A program made the position numbers and the translations under genes. Source: CAYTGG01 sp964581415 (GTDB lineage Archaea; Nanobdellota; Nanobdellia; Pacearchaeales; GW2011-AR1). Taken from it: a DNA stretch of 5,842 nt. The stretch lies in the NCBI GenBank assembly GCA_964581415.1, contig CAZOOJ010000027.1:1-5842 (forward strand). Direction: 5' to 3'. The notes beneath the pieces were generated by a model, which did no database searches, had not been told where the DNA came from, and worked only from the letters and a program-made list of their open reading frames with translations. How positions within the stretch are numbered: the stretch's first letter is position 1; the number at the start of each line of letters is the position of its first letter. Positions 1-4,586 of the stretch are shown piece after piece.

Positions 1-632
1 ATATCATCTTCATCAAGAATACATTCTTTTTCAGAAGTGTCATATAAGCAAAATTCAATTTCTATGTCTTCTACATCATAATCTGGACTTTCTACTTTAA
101 CTTCAATTTCAACTTCATCTAAAGGATACCAAAAATCTTCGTCATCTCCAAATCCTTTCTCAACACTAATATCCTCAATCTCTACTTCTAAATTTGCAGG
201 ATTTTCTTCTTCACAAAATTCTTTTTGCAAAAGAATTGTTACAGTTTTACTATAATTTTCTGTTAGATTTGTAGTATTGACTGCATCTATTGTTAAAATC
301 TCTGAATATTCTCCTAATTCAAAATCAGAAAAATCATCTGCAGAATCTGCAGAAACTTCAAATGTTGCTGAAGTCACATTATCTAAAGTAGAAGTATTAG
401 TAATAGAAAAAACAATAACTAAATGTCCTTCTCCATCTGTTATATTTAAAGAATTATCAAAATTAGTAATATTAAAATTTGTATCTCCTGTTAAAGTTAA
501 AGTTTTTGAAGGATTAGTTTCTGTTAAAGTCACAGAAGAAGGTGCTGTTAATGTCAATGCACTTAACAATCCAACTAAAAATACTATCGCTAAAATACTC
601 ATAATCAAATTTGTAACGATTTTGTTTTTCAT
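1..632 (-). CDS. Secreted surface / S-layer-like protein, N-terminal part (runs off left edge)
   Basis: The frame opens with ATG at 632 and stays open for 210 codons to the window edge, so only the N-terminus is visible. Residues 4-28 form a hydrophobic segment (IVTNLIMSILAIVFLVGLLS) after a short basic start, as in a signal peptide or membrane anchor. The mature part is Thr/Asn/Ser-rich and beta-like, with seven N-X-S/T sequons (N54, N63, N79, N85, N119, N122, N126). A very acidic stretch follows, with FGDDEDFWYPLDEVEIEV at about 161-178. Cysteines lie at 140, 195 and 204. I infer an extracellular glycoprotein of the kind DPANN archaea carry as putative S-layer proteins. The start is supported by the TATA box about 32 bp upstream. 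It could instead be another exported beta-sandwich protein. The coding call is firm, the S-layer call moderate. Confidence 0.72.
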   Translation of the reverse strand, partial: MKNKIVTNLIMSILAIVFLVGLLSALTLTAPSSVTLTETNPSKTLTLTGDTNFNITNFDNSLNITDGEGHLVIVFSITNTSTLDNVTSATFEVSADSADDFSDFELGEYSEILTIDAVNTTNLTENYSKTVTILLQKEFCEEENPANLEVEIEDISVEKGFGDDEDFWYPLDEVEIEVKVESPDYDVEDIEIEFCLYDTSEKECILDEDD

Positions 633-657
633 TTTGTAATCATTCTGGAGTTACTAT

Positions 658-670
658 GGTTTATAAACTT
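658..670 (-). promoter_or_regulatory. TATA-type promoter of the surface-protein gene
   Basis: Read on the minus strand, an A-rich BRE-like stretch (cagaaaag) leads into gtttataaacc. The TATA centre lies near 664. Transcription would begin about 25 bp further on, near 638, leaving only a few leader bases before the ATG at 632. This is inferred from spacing and composition. Confidence 0.55.
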
Positions 671-810
671 TTCTGTTTTAAAAAATATATTTTAAAATAA
701 ACATTCAAAATATAATTTATGAAATAAATTTGTAAATTTAATATTATTTATTTTTAAATCTGATTATTGCACAGAAATTATAATATAAACTGAATTTAAC
801 AGTCTAAAAA

Positions 811-822
811 GATTTATATATT
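811..822 (+). promoter_or_regulatory. TATA-type promoter of the small membrane-protein gene
   Basis: An aaaaa-ga stretch followed by tttatatattta is centred near 817, about 42 bp before the ATG at 859. It predicts a start near 842 and a leader of roughly 15 bases. A second tttataaaaa at 838-847 is too close to the ATG to act as the TATA box for this start. Confidence 0.45.
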
Positions 823-858
823 TAAAGAGTCTCTTTTATTTATAAAAAGATTATTAAA

Positions 859-1254
859 ATGACTATAAAATCCAAAGAAAACTCTATTGGTGCGTGGGCT
901 TTTTTAATTGGAGTTCTTCTTGCAGTAATAATAGGAATCAGTACTTCCTCGTTTTTATCAATAGATTTTATAAAAAAGTATAGTACTCAAATTTATGGAA
1001 TTTTAGTTTTATTAGGCTTATTAGTAGGCTTTTCAATTAAAGTTTCTGCATGGAAAGATGCTCAGACTTTTTTATATACAGGTGCAATAATAGTAATTAT
1101 CAGTAAATTTGGAATGGAAAGTGTTGTTGGTTCATTAATAGGAATAGGAATAGGAGATGTAGTCTCTTCAACATTTGCAGCTCTTCTTGCTTTATTTGTT
1201 CCTGCAACAATTATTGTAGCATTAAAAACAGTTTTTAGTATTACAGATATTTAA
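859..1254 (+). CDS. Small multi-pass membrane protein, function unknown
   Basis: This 131-residue protein is almost entirely hydrophobic. Likely membrane helices lie at about 11-32, 44-62, 71-96 and 101-125. The short cytoplasmic N-terminus MTIKSKENS is basic and polar, and a basic link lies between helices 2 and 3 (KVSAWKDAQ). A glycine-rich stretch, GSLIGIGIGD, occupies 91-100. I do not recognise the family. The length and Gly/Ile-rich helices recall small conserved membrane proteins common in DPANN genomes. It is the only plus-strand gene in the window and is divergent from the surface-protein gene, with about 225 bp between them holding both promoters. The ATG at 859 has a well-placed TATA box upstream, and codon use matches the neighbours. 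No catalytic residues are evident. Confidence 0.8.
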   Translation: MTIKSKENSIGAWAFLIGVLLAVIIGISTSSFLSIDFIKKYSTQIYGILVLLGLLVGFSIKVSAWKDAQTFLYTGAIIVIISKFGMESVVGSLIGIGIGDVVSSTFAALLALFVPATIIVALKTVFSITDI

Positions 1255-1305
1255 GAAAATTATTAAATATAATTGCTTAGACTAACAGATTCGAGATAAA
1301 ACTAT

Positions 1306-1345
1306 TAAGATATAATCTTACAGAATAAGATAATTATTAATAATT
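1306..1345. other. Palindromes between the convergent genes, possible terminator area
   Basis: The space 1255-1419 between the plus-strand membrane protein and the minus-strand dph2 cluster holds no convincing gene. It carries a 6-bp stem with a 3-base loop (taagat / atctta, 1306-1320) and a perfect 14-bp AT palindrome (aattattaataatt, 1332-1345). Convergent genes need termination signals here, but no strong oligo-T tract follows either structure. The role is therefore only suggested. Confidence 0.25.
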
Positions 1346-1419
1346 CTATTAATTATATACTTTCTTATCTATTAATATTCTAAGTCTAGAGGTTCAATTT
1401 AGCTAAAAGAAAAAGACAA

Positions 1420-1467
1420 CATTTTATCTTATCAACATTAATAAGTTTATTACTTTTCATATCTAAT
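1420..1467 (-). repeat. Duplicated dph2 3' end (copy A of a direct repeat)
   Basis: Bases 1420-1439 (cattttatcttatcaacatt) are identical to 1994-2013. Bases 1458-1467 (catatctaat) are identical to 2032-2041. The separation is the same in both copies, and the offset is 574 bp throughout. The 18 bases between these blocks match at 8 positions. Read on the minus strand in the Dph2 frame, copy A gives LDMKSNKLINVDKIK, against LDMEDSRILNVDKIK in dph2. The differences are largely conservative. Copy A begins two bases past the DUF2283 stop codon, is not preceded by the rest of dph2, and is therefore a gene-end fragment. I infer that it marks the far edge of an inserted segment. Confidence 0.8.
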
Positions 1468-1468
1468 T

Positions 1469-1714
1469 TCAGATACTAATCTCAAGAGGAAAATCTATAT
1501 TAACTTTTTTTAATATTTCTTTAAGTACCCAAGCTCTTTTTTTAAAACTTAATATTCCTATGCTTTTAACTTCATTTGTATTTTCATCTCTTCTGATAAA
1601 TATTCCTTCTTCTATTTCTTCAGCATTAGATTCTGAAGGCTCTCCAAAAAATATTTCTAAAAAATCTGCTTCTTTATCATAATATATATCGTATGTGGAA
1701 TTTTCTGATTTCAT
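1469..1714 (-). CDS. DUF2283-family small protein, probable partner (antitoxin-like) of the upstream nuclease-like gene
   Basis: This 81-residue protein has the DUF2283 pattern. An opening YDIYYDKEADFLEIFFGE (8-25) is the usual Y-D-x-E/D-x-D-x-L-x-I strand pair. EEIEEGIFIRRDENTNEVKSIGILSFKKR (32-60) supplies the second half with the I-G-I-L core. The C-terminal part (61-81) is a short helix and tail. Family members are commonly small genes next to RelE-like or DUF4258 toxins and are taken to be antitoxin-type partners; activity here is inference. The start ATG at 1714 lies 12 bp past the current stop of the upstream gene. It would overlap by ATGA with that gene's end if the putative frameshift there were repaired. 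A duplicated dph2 end follows directly downstream. Confidence 0.72.
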   Translation of the reverse strand: MKSENSTYDIYYDKEADFLEIFFGEPSESNAEEIEEGIFIRRDENTNEVKSIGILSFKKRAWVLKEILKKVNIDFPLEISI

Positions 1715-1726
1715 TTTATATAATTT

Positions 1727-1996
1727 TTAAAATACGCTGATATTATATCCTGAGTTACTTAAATATTTAACTATCACTAAAAGATATTTTAAAGAAGGTT
1801 TTCTATTTTTGTAAAATTTGTGATAATAATGAACATCTTCATCAAAACTATAATTTGTAATTTTATCTGGATTCTCAATTGTTTCTTTTATTTGTTCTAA
1901 TTCTTCAACTTCAGGATGTTTTTTTCTAATATGTCTCCATCTTTCTTTAGATAAATGAATTTTTCTTCCTGATTTATCAATAATTTCAAACATCAT
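1727..1996 (-). CDS. Small nuclease-like protein of the HI..HP barnase/EndoU/RelE-like type (putative toxin), C-terminus probably frameshifted
   Basis: The 89 residues carry a helix with H22-I-x3-H27-P, then ENPDKITNY (41-49), a YYHKFYKN segment (57-64) and a core strand YLLVIVKYL (71-79). This order is typical of the phage-associated barnase/EndoU/ColicinE5-RelE-like nucleases (PBECR-type) and related DUF4258 toxins. Which subfamily applies cannot be settled by eye. Such proteins usually end with a strand like ITAYF. Here the frame ends GYNISVF-stop, while the next frame of the same DNA reads ISAYFKNYIK-stop and closes in an ATGA overlap with the DUF2283 start. A one-base indel near 1738-1750 is therefore likely. 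The start overlaps the dph2 stop (ATGA, 1993-1996), so translation is probably coupled. The second Met at 1993 is an alternative start. Function is inferred. Confidence 0.62.
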   Translation of the reverse strand: MMFEIIDKSGRKIHLSKERWRHIRKKHPEVEELEQIKETIENPDKITNYSFDEDVHYYHKFYKNRKPSLKYLLVIVKYLSNSGYNISVF

Positions 1997-2610
1997 TTTA
2001 TCTTATCAACATTCAAAATTCTGCTGTCTTCCATATCTAATCTTGGACATGCTGTATTTATCCAGCTTGAAATTTCAGGAAAATTTTCAAATTCTGCAGT
2101 ATTTATATTATTAGAAATAAACAGATAAGTTTCTTTGTCTTTTATTTTATTCTTTATCTGTAAAGCTTTTTTTAATTTCTCCTGTCTGGGTTTTGTTGAA
2201 ATTAAAATTCCAATTTTATTCGCATTAAGGTAATTAATATAAGAAACTTTTTGTTTTTTCTCAAAATTTTTTATTTCTTTATCTGAAATTTTCTTTATTT
2301 TGTTATTATATACTATATAAATAGGAAGTTTTGTTTCAGAAGCAAGAGAAATTGCATGAAATTTTCCATCAGATATTAATAAAATAGCTTTTGTATTTTT
2401 AGAGAAATTCAGTTTTGAGCATCCCAAAACCTGTGAAAATCTTGTTATTTTAGAAGTTTTATCTAAAATTTCTTTAATCTGTTTTGCATAATTTTCATAT
2501 TGTATAGAATAAACAATTGCAATTTCTTTAGGTAATTTTCTTGATATTTCTTTAATTTTCTCTTCATTAACTTCTAATTTTAATTTTGCTGGTATAAATA
2601 AAGTCTTCAT
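1993..2610 (-). CDS. dph2: Dph2-like diphthamide-synthesis protein lacking domain 1
   Basis: Archaeal Dph2 is a radical-SAM-like enzyme of about 330-340 residues. It transfers the 3-amino-3-carboxypropyl group of SAM to a histidine of elongation factor 2, using a 4Fe-4S cluster held by one Cys from each of three repeated domains. This protein has 205 residues. Visible are FIPAK (5-9), IAIVYSIQYENYAKQIKEIL (30-49), QVLGC with C64, DGKFHAISLA (81-90, the GGxFHxLGLA region), KIGILISTKPRQEKLKKA (132-149, the GILxxTKxGQ region) and NTACPRLDMED with C188. These are domains 2 and 3. Domain 1, with the YGACD motif and first cysteine, is missing. A TATA box 26 bp upstream of this ATG suggests the short form is the native start. 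It could be a degraded enzyme, or it could work with a separately encoded domain. The stop overlaps the next gene. Confidence 0.75.
   Translation of the reverse strand: MKTLFIPAKLKLEVNEEKIKEISRKLPKEIAIVYSIQYENYAKQIKEILDKTSKITRFSQVLGCSKLNFSKNTKAILLISDGKFHAISLASETKLPIYIVYNNKIKKISDKEIKNFEKKQKVSYINYLNANKIGILISTKPRQEKLKKALQIKNKIKDKETYLFISNNINTAEFENFPEISSWINTACPRLDMEDSRILNVDKIK
1994..2041 (-). repeat. Copy B of the direct repeat, forming the 3' end of dph2
   Basis: This copy encodes the last residues of the Dph2-like protein (LDMEDSRILNVDKIK) plus the ATG of the following gene. Its 20-bp outer block and 10-bp inner block recur 574 bp away at 1420-1467. The block boundary falls exactly at the ATG of the toxin-like gene. 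Confidence 0.8.
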
Positions 2611-2629
2611 ATTTTAATAGTGAAAGAAT

Positions 2630-2640
2630 TGTTTAAATAA
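2630..2640 (-). promoter_or_regulatory. TATA-type promoter of the dph2 cluster
   Basis: On the minus strand, ttatttaaac is centred about 26 bp before the ATG at 2610. This predicts a leaderless or near-leaderless mRNA covering dph2, the nuclease-like gene and DUF2283. It also argues that the short Dph2 start is genuine. Confidence 0.45.
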
Positions 2641-2901
2641 TTAGTGCTCGCTTGTGCTATCATTTAATTTTGTTCAATTAATATGTAAAGAAGTATCGAT
2701 TAGTCATAAAAGTAGTTAAGAAGAATTAATAATTAGAATATAAATTTAAAATTAGAAAAAATTAAGAATTATATAACAAAGGACTTCAATTTTTAATATC
2801 AATGGAGATTTAATATCAATAGAGAATATCATTTAGATTATTAATAATCTGAAAGTCTATCAGAAAAACATAAATTCTTTTCTATAATCTGATAATATTT
2901 G
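2641..2901. other. Intergenic region with short repeats, no gene seen
   Basis: No supportable gene lies between the dph2 promoter and the small frame after sepF, and I found no remnant of the missing Dph2 domain 1. The region holds a 17-bp tandem duplication (2792-2808 and 2809-2825, 16 of 17 identical, unit tttaatatcaat[g/a]gaga). Two small hairpins share the TCTGA/TCAGA stem, at 2848-2864 and 2887-2907, starting 40 bp apart. The second could help end the sepF transcript. A GC-richer patch, gtgctcgcttgtgct, lies near 2644-2658. Confidence 0.4.
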
Positions 2902-3018
2902 TCAGATGCTGTGAAATTTTAAGCCTTTTCTTGCTGATTTATTTAAATAAAAAGTAGTTGGTTTTAATAAATTCTTAATATCTTCTTCTTTAATTTCATA
3001 AATTAAACTTATCTTCAA
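2902..3018 (-). CDS. Possible 38-residue protein directly after sepF (TTG start)
   Basis: This frame is in register with sepF and separated from it by the TGA and one codon. It opens with TTG at 3018 and reads KISLIYEIKEEDIKNLLKP, then TTFYLNKSARKGLKFHSI before TGA. Composition is protein-like (alternating hydrophobic residues, then an acidic-basic helix), and 38 open codons are unusual at this base composition. There is no ATG and no clear ribosome-binding site. It may be a tiny co-transcribed gene, the remnant of a longer SepF C-terminus or neighbour, or chance. I do not recognise a family. Confidence 0.33.
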   Translation of the reverse strand: MKISLIYEIKEEDIKNLLKPTTFYLNKSARKGLKFHSI

Positions 3019-3021
3019 GAA

Positions 3022-3411
3022 TCACCATTCGTCAAATTTGCTTTTTTCTTCTTTTGGTTTTGTCAATTCTTTATGAATTTTTGCAAAAGAAGGAGTGACT
3101 ATGACTATATTTTCTCCAAATCCAGCAATACTTCCTTCAAGAGCATCTGCTGTTTTCTTTATTTTTGAAACAGCTCTTTTTAATTCAATTGAATCTTTTT
3201 GCCTTAATACTTTTATGTCAATAATCGCAATAGTATATCCTTCTCTTAATGCATTTAAAATCTCACTAACATCTTCATATTGTTTTAAAACAAAAAGTTT
3301 TACAACAACTTTATTTGATTCTTCTTCTTTTCCTAAATCAATTTCTAAATATTCATCATCAAAATCATTTGAAGAATCTGAAAATGCTCTTTTTATTCTA
3401 TTAAAAACCAT
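3022..3411 (-). CDS. sepF: Archaeal SepF-like cell division protein
   Basis: SepF (DUF552) anchors FtsZ to the membrane in archaea and many bacteria. This 129-residue protein has the expected layout. A short N-terminal amphipathic helix (MVFNRIKRAF, 1-10) would bind membrane. An acidic linker contains DFDDEYLEIDLG (16-27). The alpha/beta SepF core runs from about 35 to 112: VVVKLFVLKQYEDVSEILNAL, then REGYTIAIIDI, a helix of KRAVSKIKKTADALEG, and SIAGFGENIVIVTP. The tail KPKEEKSKFDEW (118-129) is charged. Length is close to other archaeal SepF proteins. It stands alone behind its own promoter and converges on no other gene. FtsZ is not in the window. A further frame follows in register just after the stop. 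Confidence 0.86.
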   Translation of the reverse strand: MVFNRIKRAFSDSSNDFDDEYLEIDLGKEEESNKVVVKLFVLKQYEDVSEILNALREGYTIAIIDIKVLRQKDSIELKRAVSKIKKTADALEGSIAGFGENIVIVTPSFAKIHKELTKPKEEKSKFDEW

Positions 3412-3429
3412 ATTAAATTTAAAAACGTC

Positions 3430-3441
3430 AGATTTATAAAG
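3430..3441 (-). promoter_or_regulatory. TATA-type promoter of sepF
   Basis: The minus-strand tctttataaatc is centred near 3436, 25 bp before the sepF ATG. Transcription would start at or next to the ATG, giving a leaderless mRNA. Confidence 0.5.
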
Positions 3442-3531
3442 ATTTCTGTGATTTTTGAGATATTAAAGGATTATTATTTCTGGCTTTGATGAAATTATAT
3501 TTTTCCTTCTAAAATTCTATCTATTAATAAT

Positions 3532-3594
3532 TGATAATTTCTACAAAATTTAATATCTTAAAGAATAATAATGATAATTTCTACAAAATTTAAT
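3532..3594. repeat. Two perfect 23-bp direct repeats, 40 bp apart
   Basis: Bases 3532-3554 and 3572-3594 are identical; each begins tgataatttctac and ends aaaatttaat. The 17 bases between them are not repeated. Two copies are too few for an array, and no dyad symmetry is visible within the unit. They could be paired binding sites upstream of sepF or a local duplication. Confidence 0.6.
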
Positions 3595-3693
3595 CTTCTA
3601 AAAATAAGTTATCAAAAGCAATCTATCAAAAAATAGCTTAATTTCTATTTATAAGCTCAGTATTAATTAATAACTCAGAAATAAAATAAGTAG

Positions 3694-3706
3694 CTTCTTT
3701 TAGAAG
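3694..3706 (-). terminator. Small hairpin behind pfdB, weak terminator candidate
   Basis: A 5-bp stem (cttct / agaag) with a 3-base loop starts about 15 bases past the pfdB stop. On the minus strand it is followed by the T-rich stretch ttattttatttc. Archaeal termination depends mainly on T tracts, so the T-rich part may matter more than the stem. Confidence 0.28.
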
Positions 3707-3720
3707 AATTTCATAAAGCC

Positions 3721-4044
3721 TTATTTCTCAGATTTCATTATTTCTTCTCTGAATTCCTCTAATCTTTCATTTAAAGAAGCTTCTTGTTTTTCAATTGAAT
3801 TTATTCTAAGATTAAGAATTTTCTCTTTATTTGAAAGCTCTTCTTTTATTTTCTTTTTTTCTGTTTTAAGCATTAACTGCCCTATTATCTTAAAGACTTC
3901 ACCATCTGATTTTTCAATTTCTTTTAATGCTGATGATGTTTCTGAGAGCTCCATTTGAAATGCTTGTTTCTGATATATCAAATTTTGCAGATTTTGCTCT
4001 AAATTTTGCATTTCTTGTATTTTTTCCTGAGATATCCTTGTCAT
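3721..4044 (-). CDS. pfdB: Prefoldin subunit beta
   Basis: Prefoldin is a jellyfish-shaped hexamer (two alpha, four beta) that holds unfolded proteins in the archaeal cytosol and passes them to the chaperonin. This 107-residue protein is two long coiled-coil helices around a short beta hairpin, as in beta subunits. Helix 1 covers about 4-45 (EMQNLEQNLQNLIYQKQAFQ at 11-30). The hairpin lies at 48-63 with the hallmark VFKIIGQLMLKTEK. Helix 2 covers about 64-105 and includes LRINSIEKQEASLNERLEEF. The length is a little short of the usual 110-125. It starts 4 bp after the rpoP stop, so it is surely co-transcribed. The rpl37ae-rpoP-pfdB order is a familiar archaeal arrangement. Confidence 0.9.
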   Translation of the reverse strand: MTRISQEKIQEMQNLEQNLQNLIYQKQAFQMELSETSSALKEIEKSDGEVFKIIGQLMLKTEKKKIKEELSNKEKILNLRINSIEKQEASLNERLEEFREEIMKSEK

Positions 4045-4048
4045 TTTC

Positions 4049-4186
4049 TTATTCAGCTTTTATTTTTTTTACTTTTGTTCTTGGTTTAAAGAAAATTTTG
4101 CTTCCGCAATTAGGACAAATAAATCTCTTTTTAAGTTCTTCACTTTTGATTTTCTTTCCACATTTAAAACATTTGTAAACTACCAT
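4049..4186 (-). CDS. rpoP: DNA-directed RNA polymerase subunit P (Rpb12-like)
   Basis: This 45-residue protein begins MVVYKCFKCGKKI and continues through RFICPNCGSKIFFKPR to a basic tail, KVKKIKAE. Cysteines 6, 9, 24 and 27 form a CX2C-X14-CX2C zinc ribbon. ICPNCGSKIFFKPR is the signature of archaeal RpoP and eukaryotic Rpb12, a small subunit that helps hold the Rpo3/Rpo10/Rpo11 assembly platform. The ATG at 4186 is the only one that fits. The gene lies 30 bp after rpl37ae and 4 bp before pfdB, in the usual order. Confidence 0.9.
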   Translation of the reverse strand: MVVYKCFKCGKKIKSEELKKRFICPNCGSKIFFKPRTKVKKIKAE

Positions 4187-4216
4187 TTTATTAGTCTGAT
4201 TTTTTATTTTATAAAT

Positions 4217-4441
4217 CTATTTTTCTAAATAATAAGTATCTGAAGCGAATTTTTTATTGCATTTTTTATTTGTGCATTGCCAGATTCCTTTTGAAACTCT
4301 TTTTGCAATTTTTCCGCAATAAGGGCATTTTTGCTTTAATCTTTGTTTTGATTCTATCTTAGTTAATCTATCTCTTACTCTCTTTCCATATCTTGCTCCA
4401 AATCTTCCTGCTGATTTTGTTTTTTTTGATTTTGTTGGCAT
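4217..4441 (-). CDS. rpl37ae: Large-subunit ribosomal protein eL43 (L37Ae)
   Basis: This 74-residue basic protein has the eL43 layout. A lysine-rich start (MPTKSKKTKSAG) leads into RFGARYGKRVRDRLTKIE (13-30), a helix that packs on 23S rRNA. A zinc ribbon follows with CPYC (C39, C42), then KRVSKGIWQC (C56) and C61, and a tail KKFASDTYY. The second knuckle reads C-TNKK-C, two residues wider than the usual CX2C, and the usual AGGAY after it is replaced by ASDTY. The protein is slightly shorter than the usual 80-90 residues. In-frame codons upstream of ATG 4441 meet a stop at 4478-4480. A GGTG motif seven bases before the ATG is a plausible ribosome-binding site. It leads the rpl37ae-rpoP-pfdB operon. 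Confidence 0.88.
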   Translation of the reverse strand: MPTKSKKTKSAGRFGARYGKRVRDRLTKIESKQRLKQKCPYCGKIAKRVSKGIWQCTNKKCNKKFASDTYYLEK

Positions 4442-4528
4442 GCGAGGACACCTATGGTTTCTTCGCTTAATCTTCCTTTAATGTAGTTGAGCAACTTTTT
4501 TATTTGCCTCCACTGGAAGTTGCGAAGA
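4442..4528 (-). promoter_or_regulatory. Structured 5' leader of the rpl37ae operon (candidate cis-regulatory RNA)
   Basis: This stretch is clearly richer in G and C than its flanks and holds no credible gene. Two helices can be drawn in the minus-strand RNA. GCAACUU/AAGUUGC (4517-4523 with 4491-4497) is 7 bp with a 19-base loop that contains GGAGG. UCUUCGC/GCGAAGA (4522-4528 with 4460-4466) is also 7 bp. They share bases 4522-4523, so they either compete or form a nested stem with the first helix shortened. The ribosome-binding GGTG (4449-4452) lies just past the second helix. Regulation by ribosomal protein or ribosome is inference. It matches no known RNA family I can name. Confidence 0.42.
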
Positions 4529-4552
4529 TATTTAATTAATATAATTAAAGAA
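4529..4552 (-). promoter_or_regulatory. Likely TATA region of the rpl37ae operon
   Basis: The minus strand reads ctttaattatattaatta directly before the GC-richer leader. A TATA element in it would place transcription start near the first leader helix. Several AT hexamers fit, so the exact box is not resolved. Confidence 0.33.
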
Positions 4553-4586
4553 GATTTTTTGTTTTTAAAAGTTTGGTAGATTCAAA

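Larger units (their letters stand above)
3442..3720. other. Intergenic region between pfdB and sepF, no gene seen
   Basis: No frame here has coding character on either strand. Apart from the 23-bp repeat and the small hairpin behind pfdB, listed separately, it is plain AT-rich sequence with short echoes such as tatcaaaa twice (3610-3630). Confidence 0.5.

Noticed and set aside
277..639. Plus-strand 120-codon frame
   Set aside because: It is antisense to the surface-protein gene, whose minus-strand frame has a signal peptide, sequons and a promoter.
3018..3024. TGA after sepF as a recoded sense codon
   Set aside because: rpl11, dph2 and DUF2283 end with TGA in the same window, and no recoding element is visible.
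3095..3439. Plus-strand 114-codon frame
   Set aside because: Antisense to sepF. Its Ser/Phe-rich content is the reverse reading of Glu/Lys/Asp codons.
3532..3594. Possible CRISPR repeat, because the unit contains aatttctac as in Cas12a repeats
   Set aside because: Only two copies with a 17-base gap, no matching gtaga to form the Cas12a repeat hairpin, and no cas genes in the window.
3927..4178. Plus-strand 83-codon frame
   Set aside because: Antisense shadow of rpoP and pfdB.
4442..4530. Coding frame through the rpl37ae leader (reads FQWRQIKKLLNYIKGRLSEE)
   Set aside because: It has no start codon and continues out of frame through rpl37ae. Base composition and helices fit an RNA leader better.
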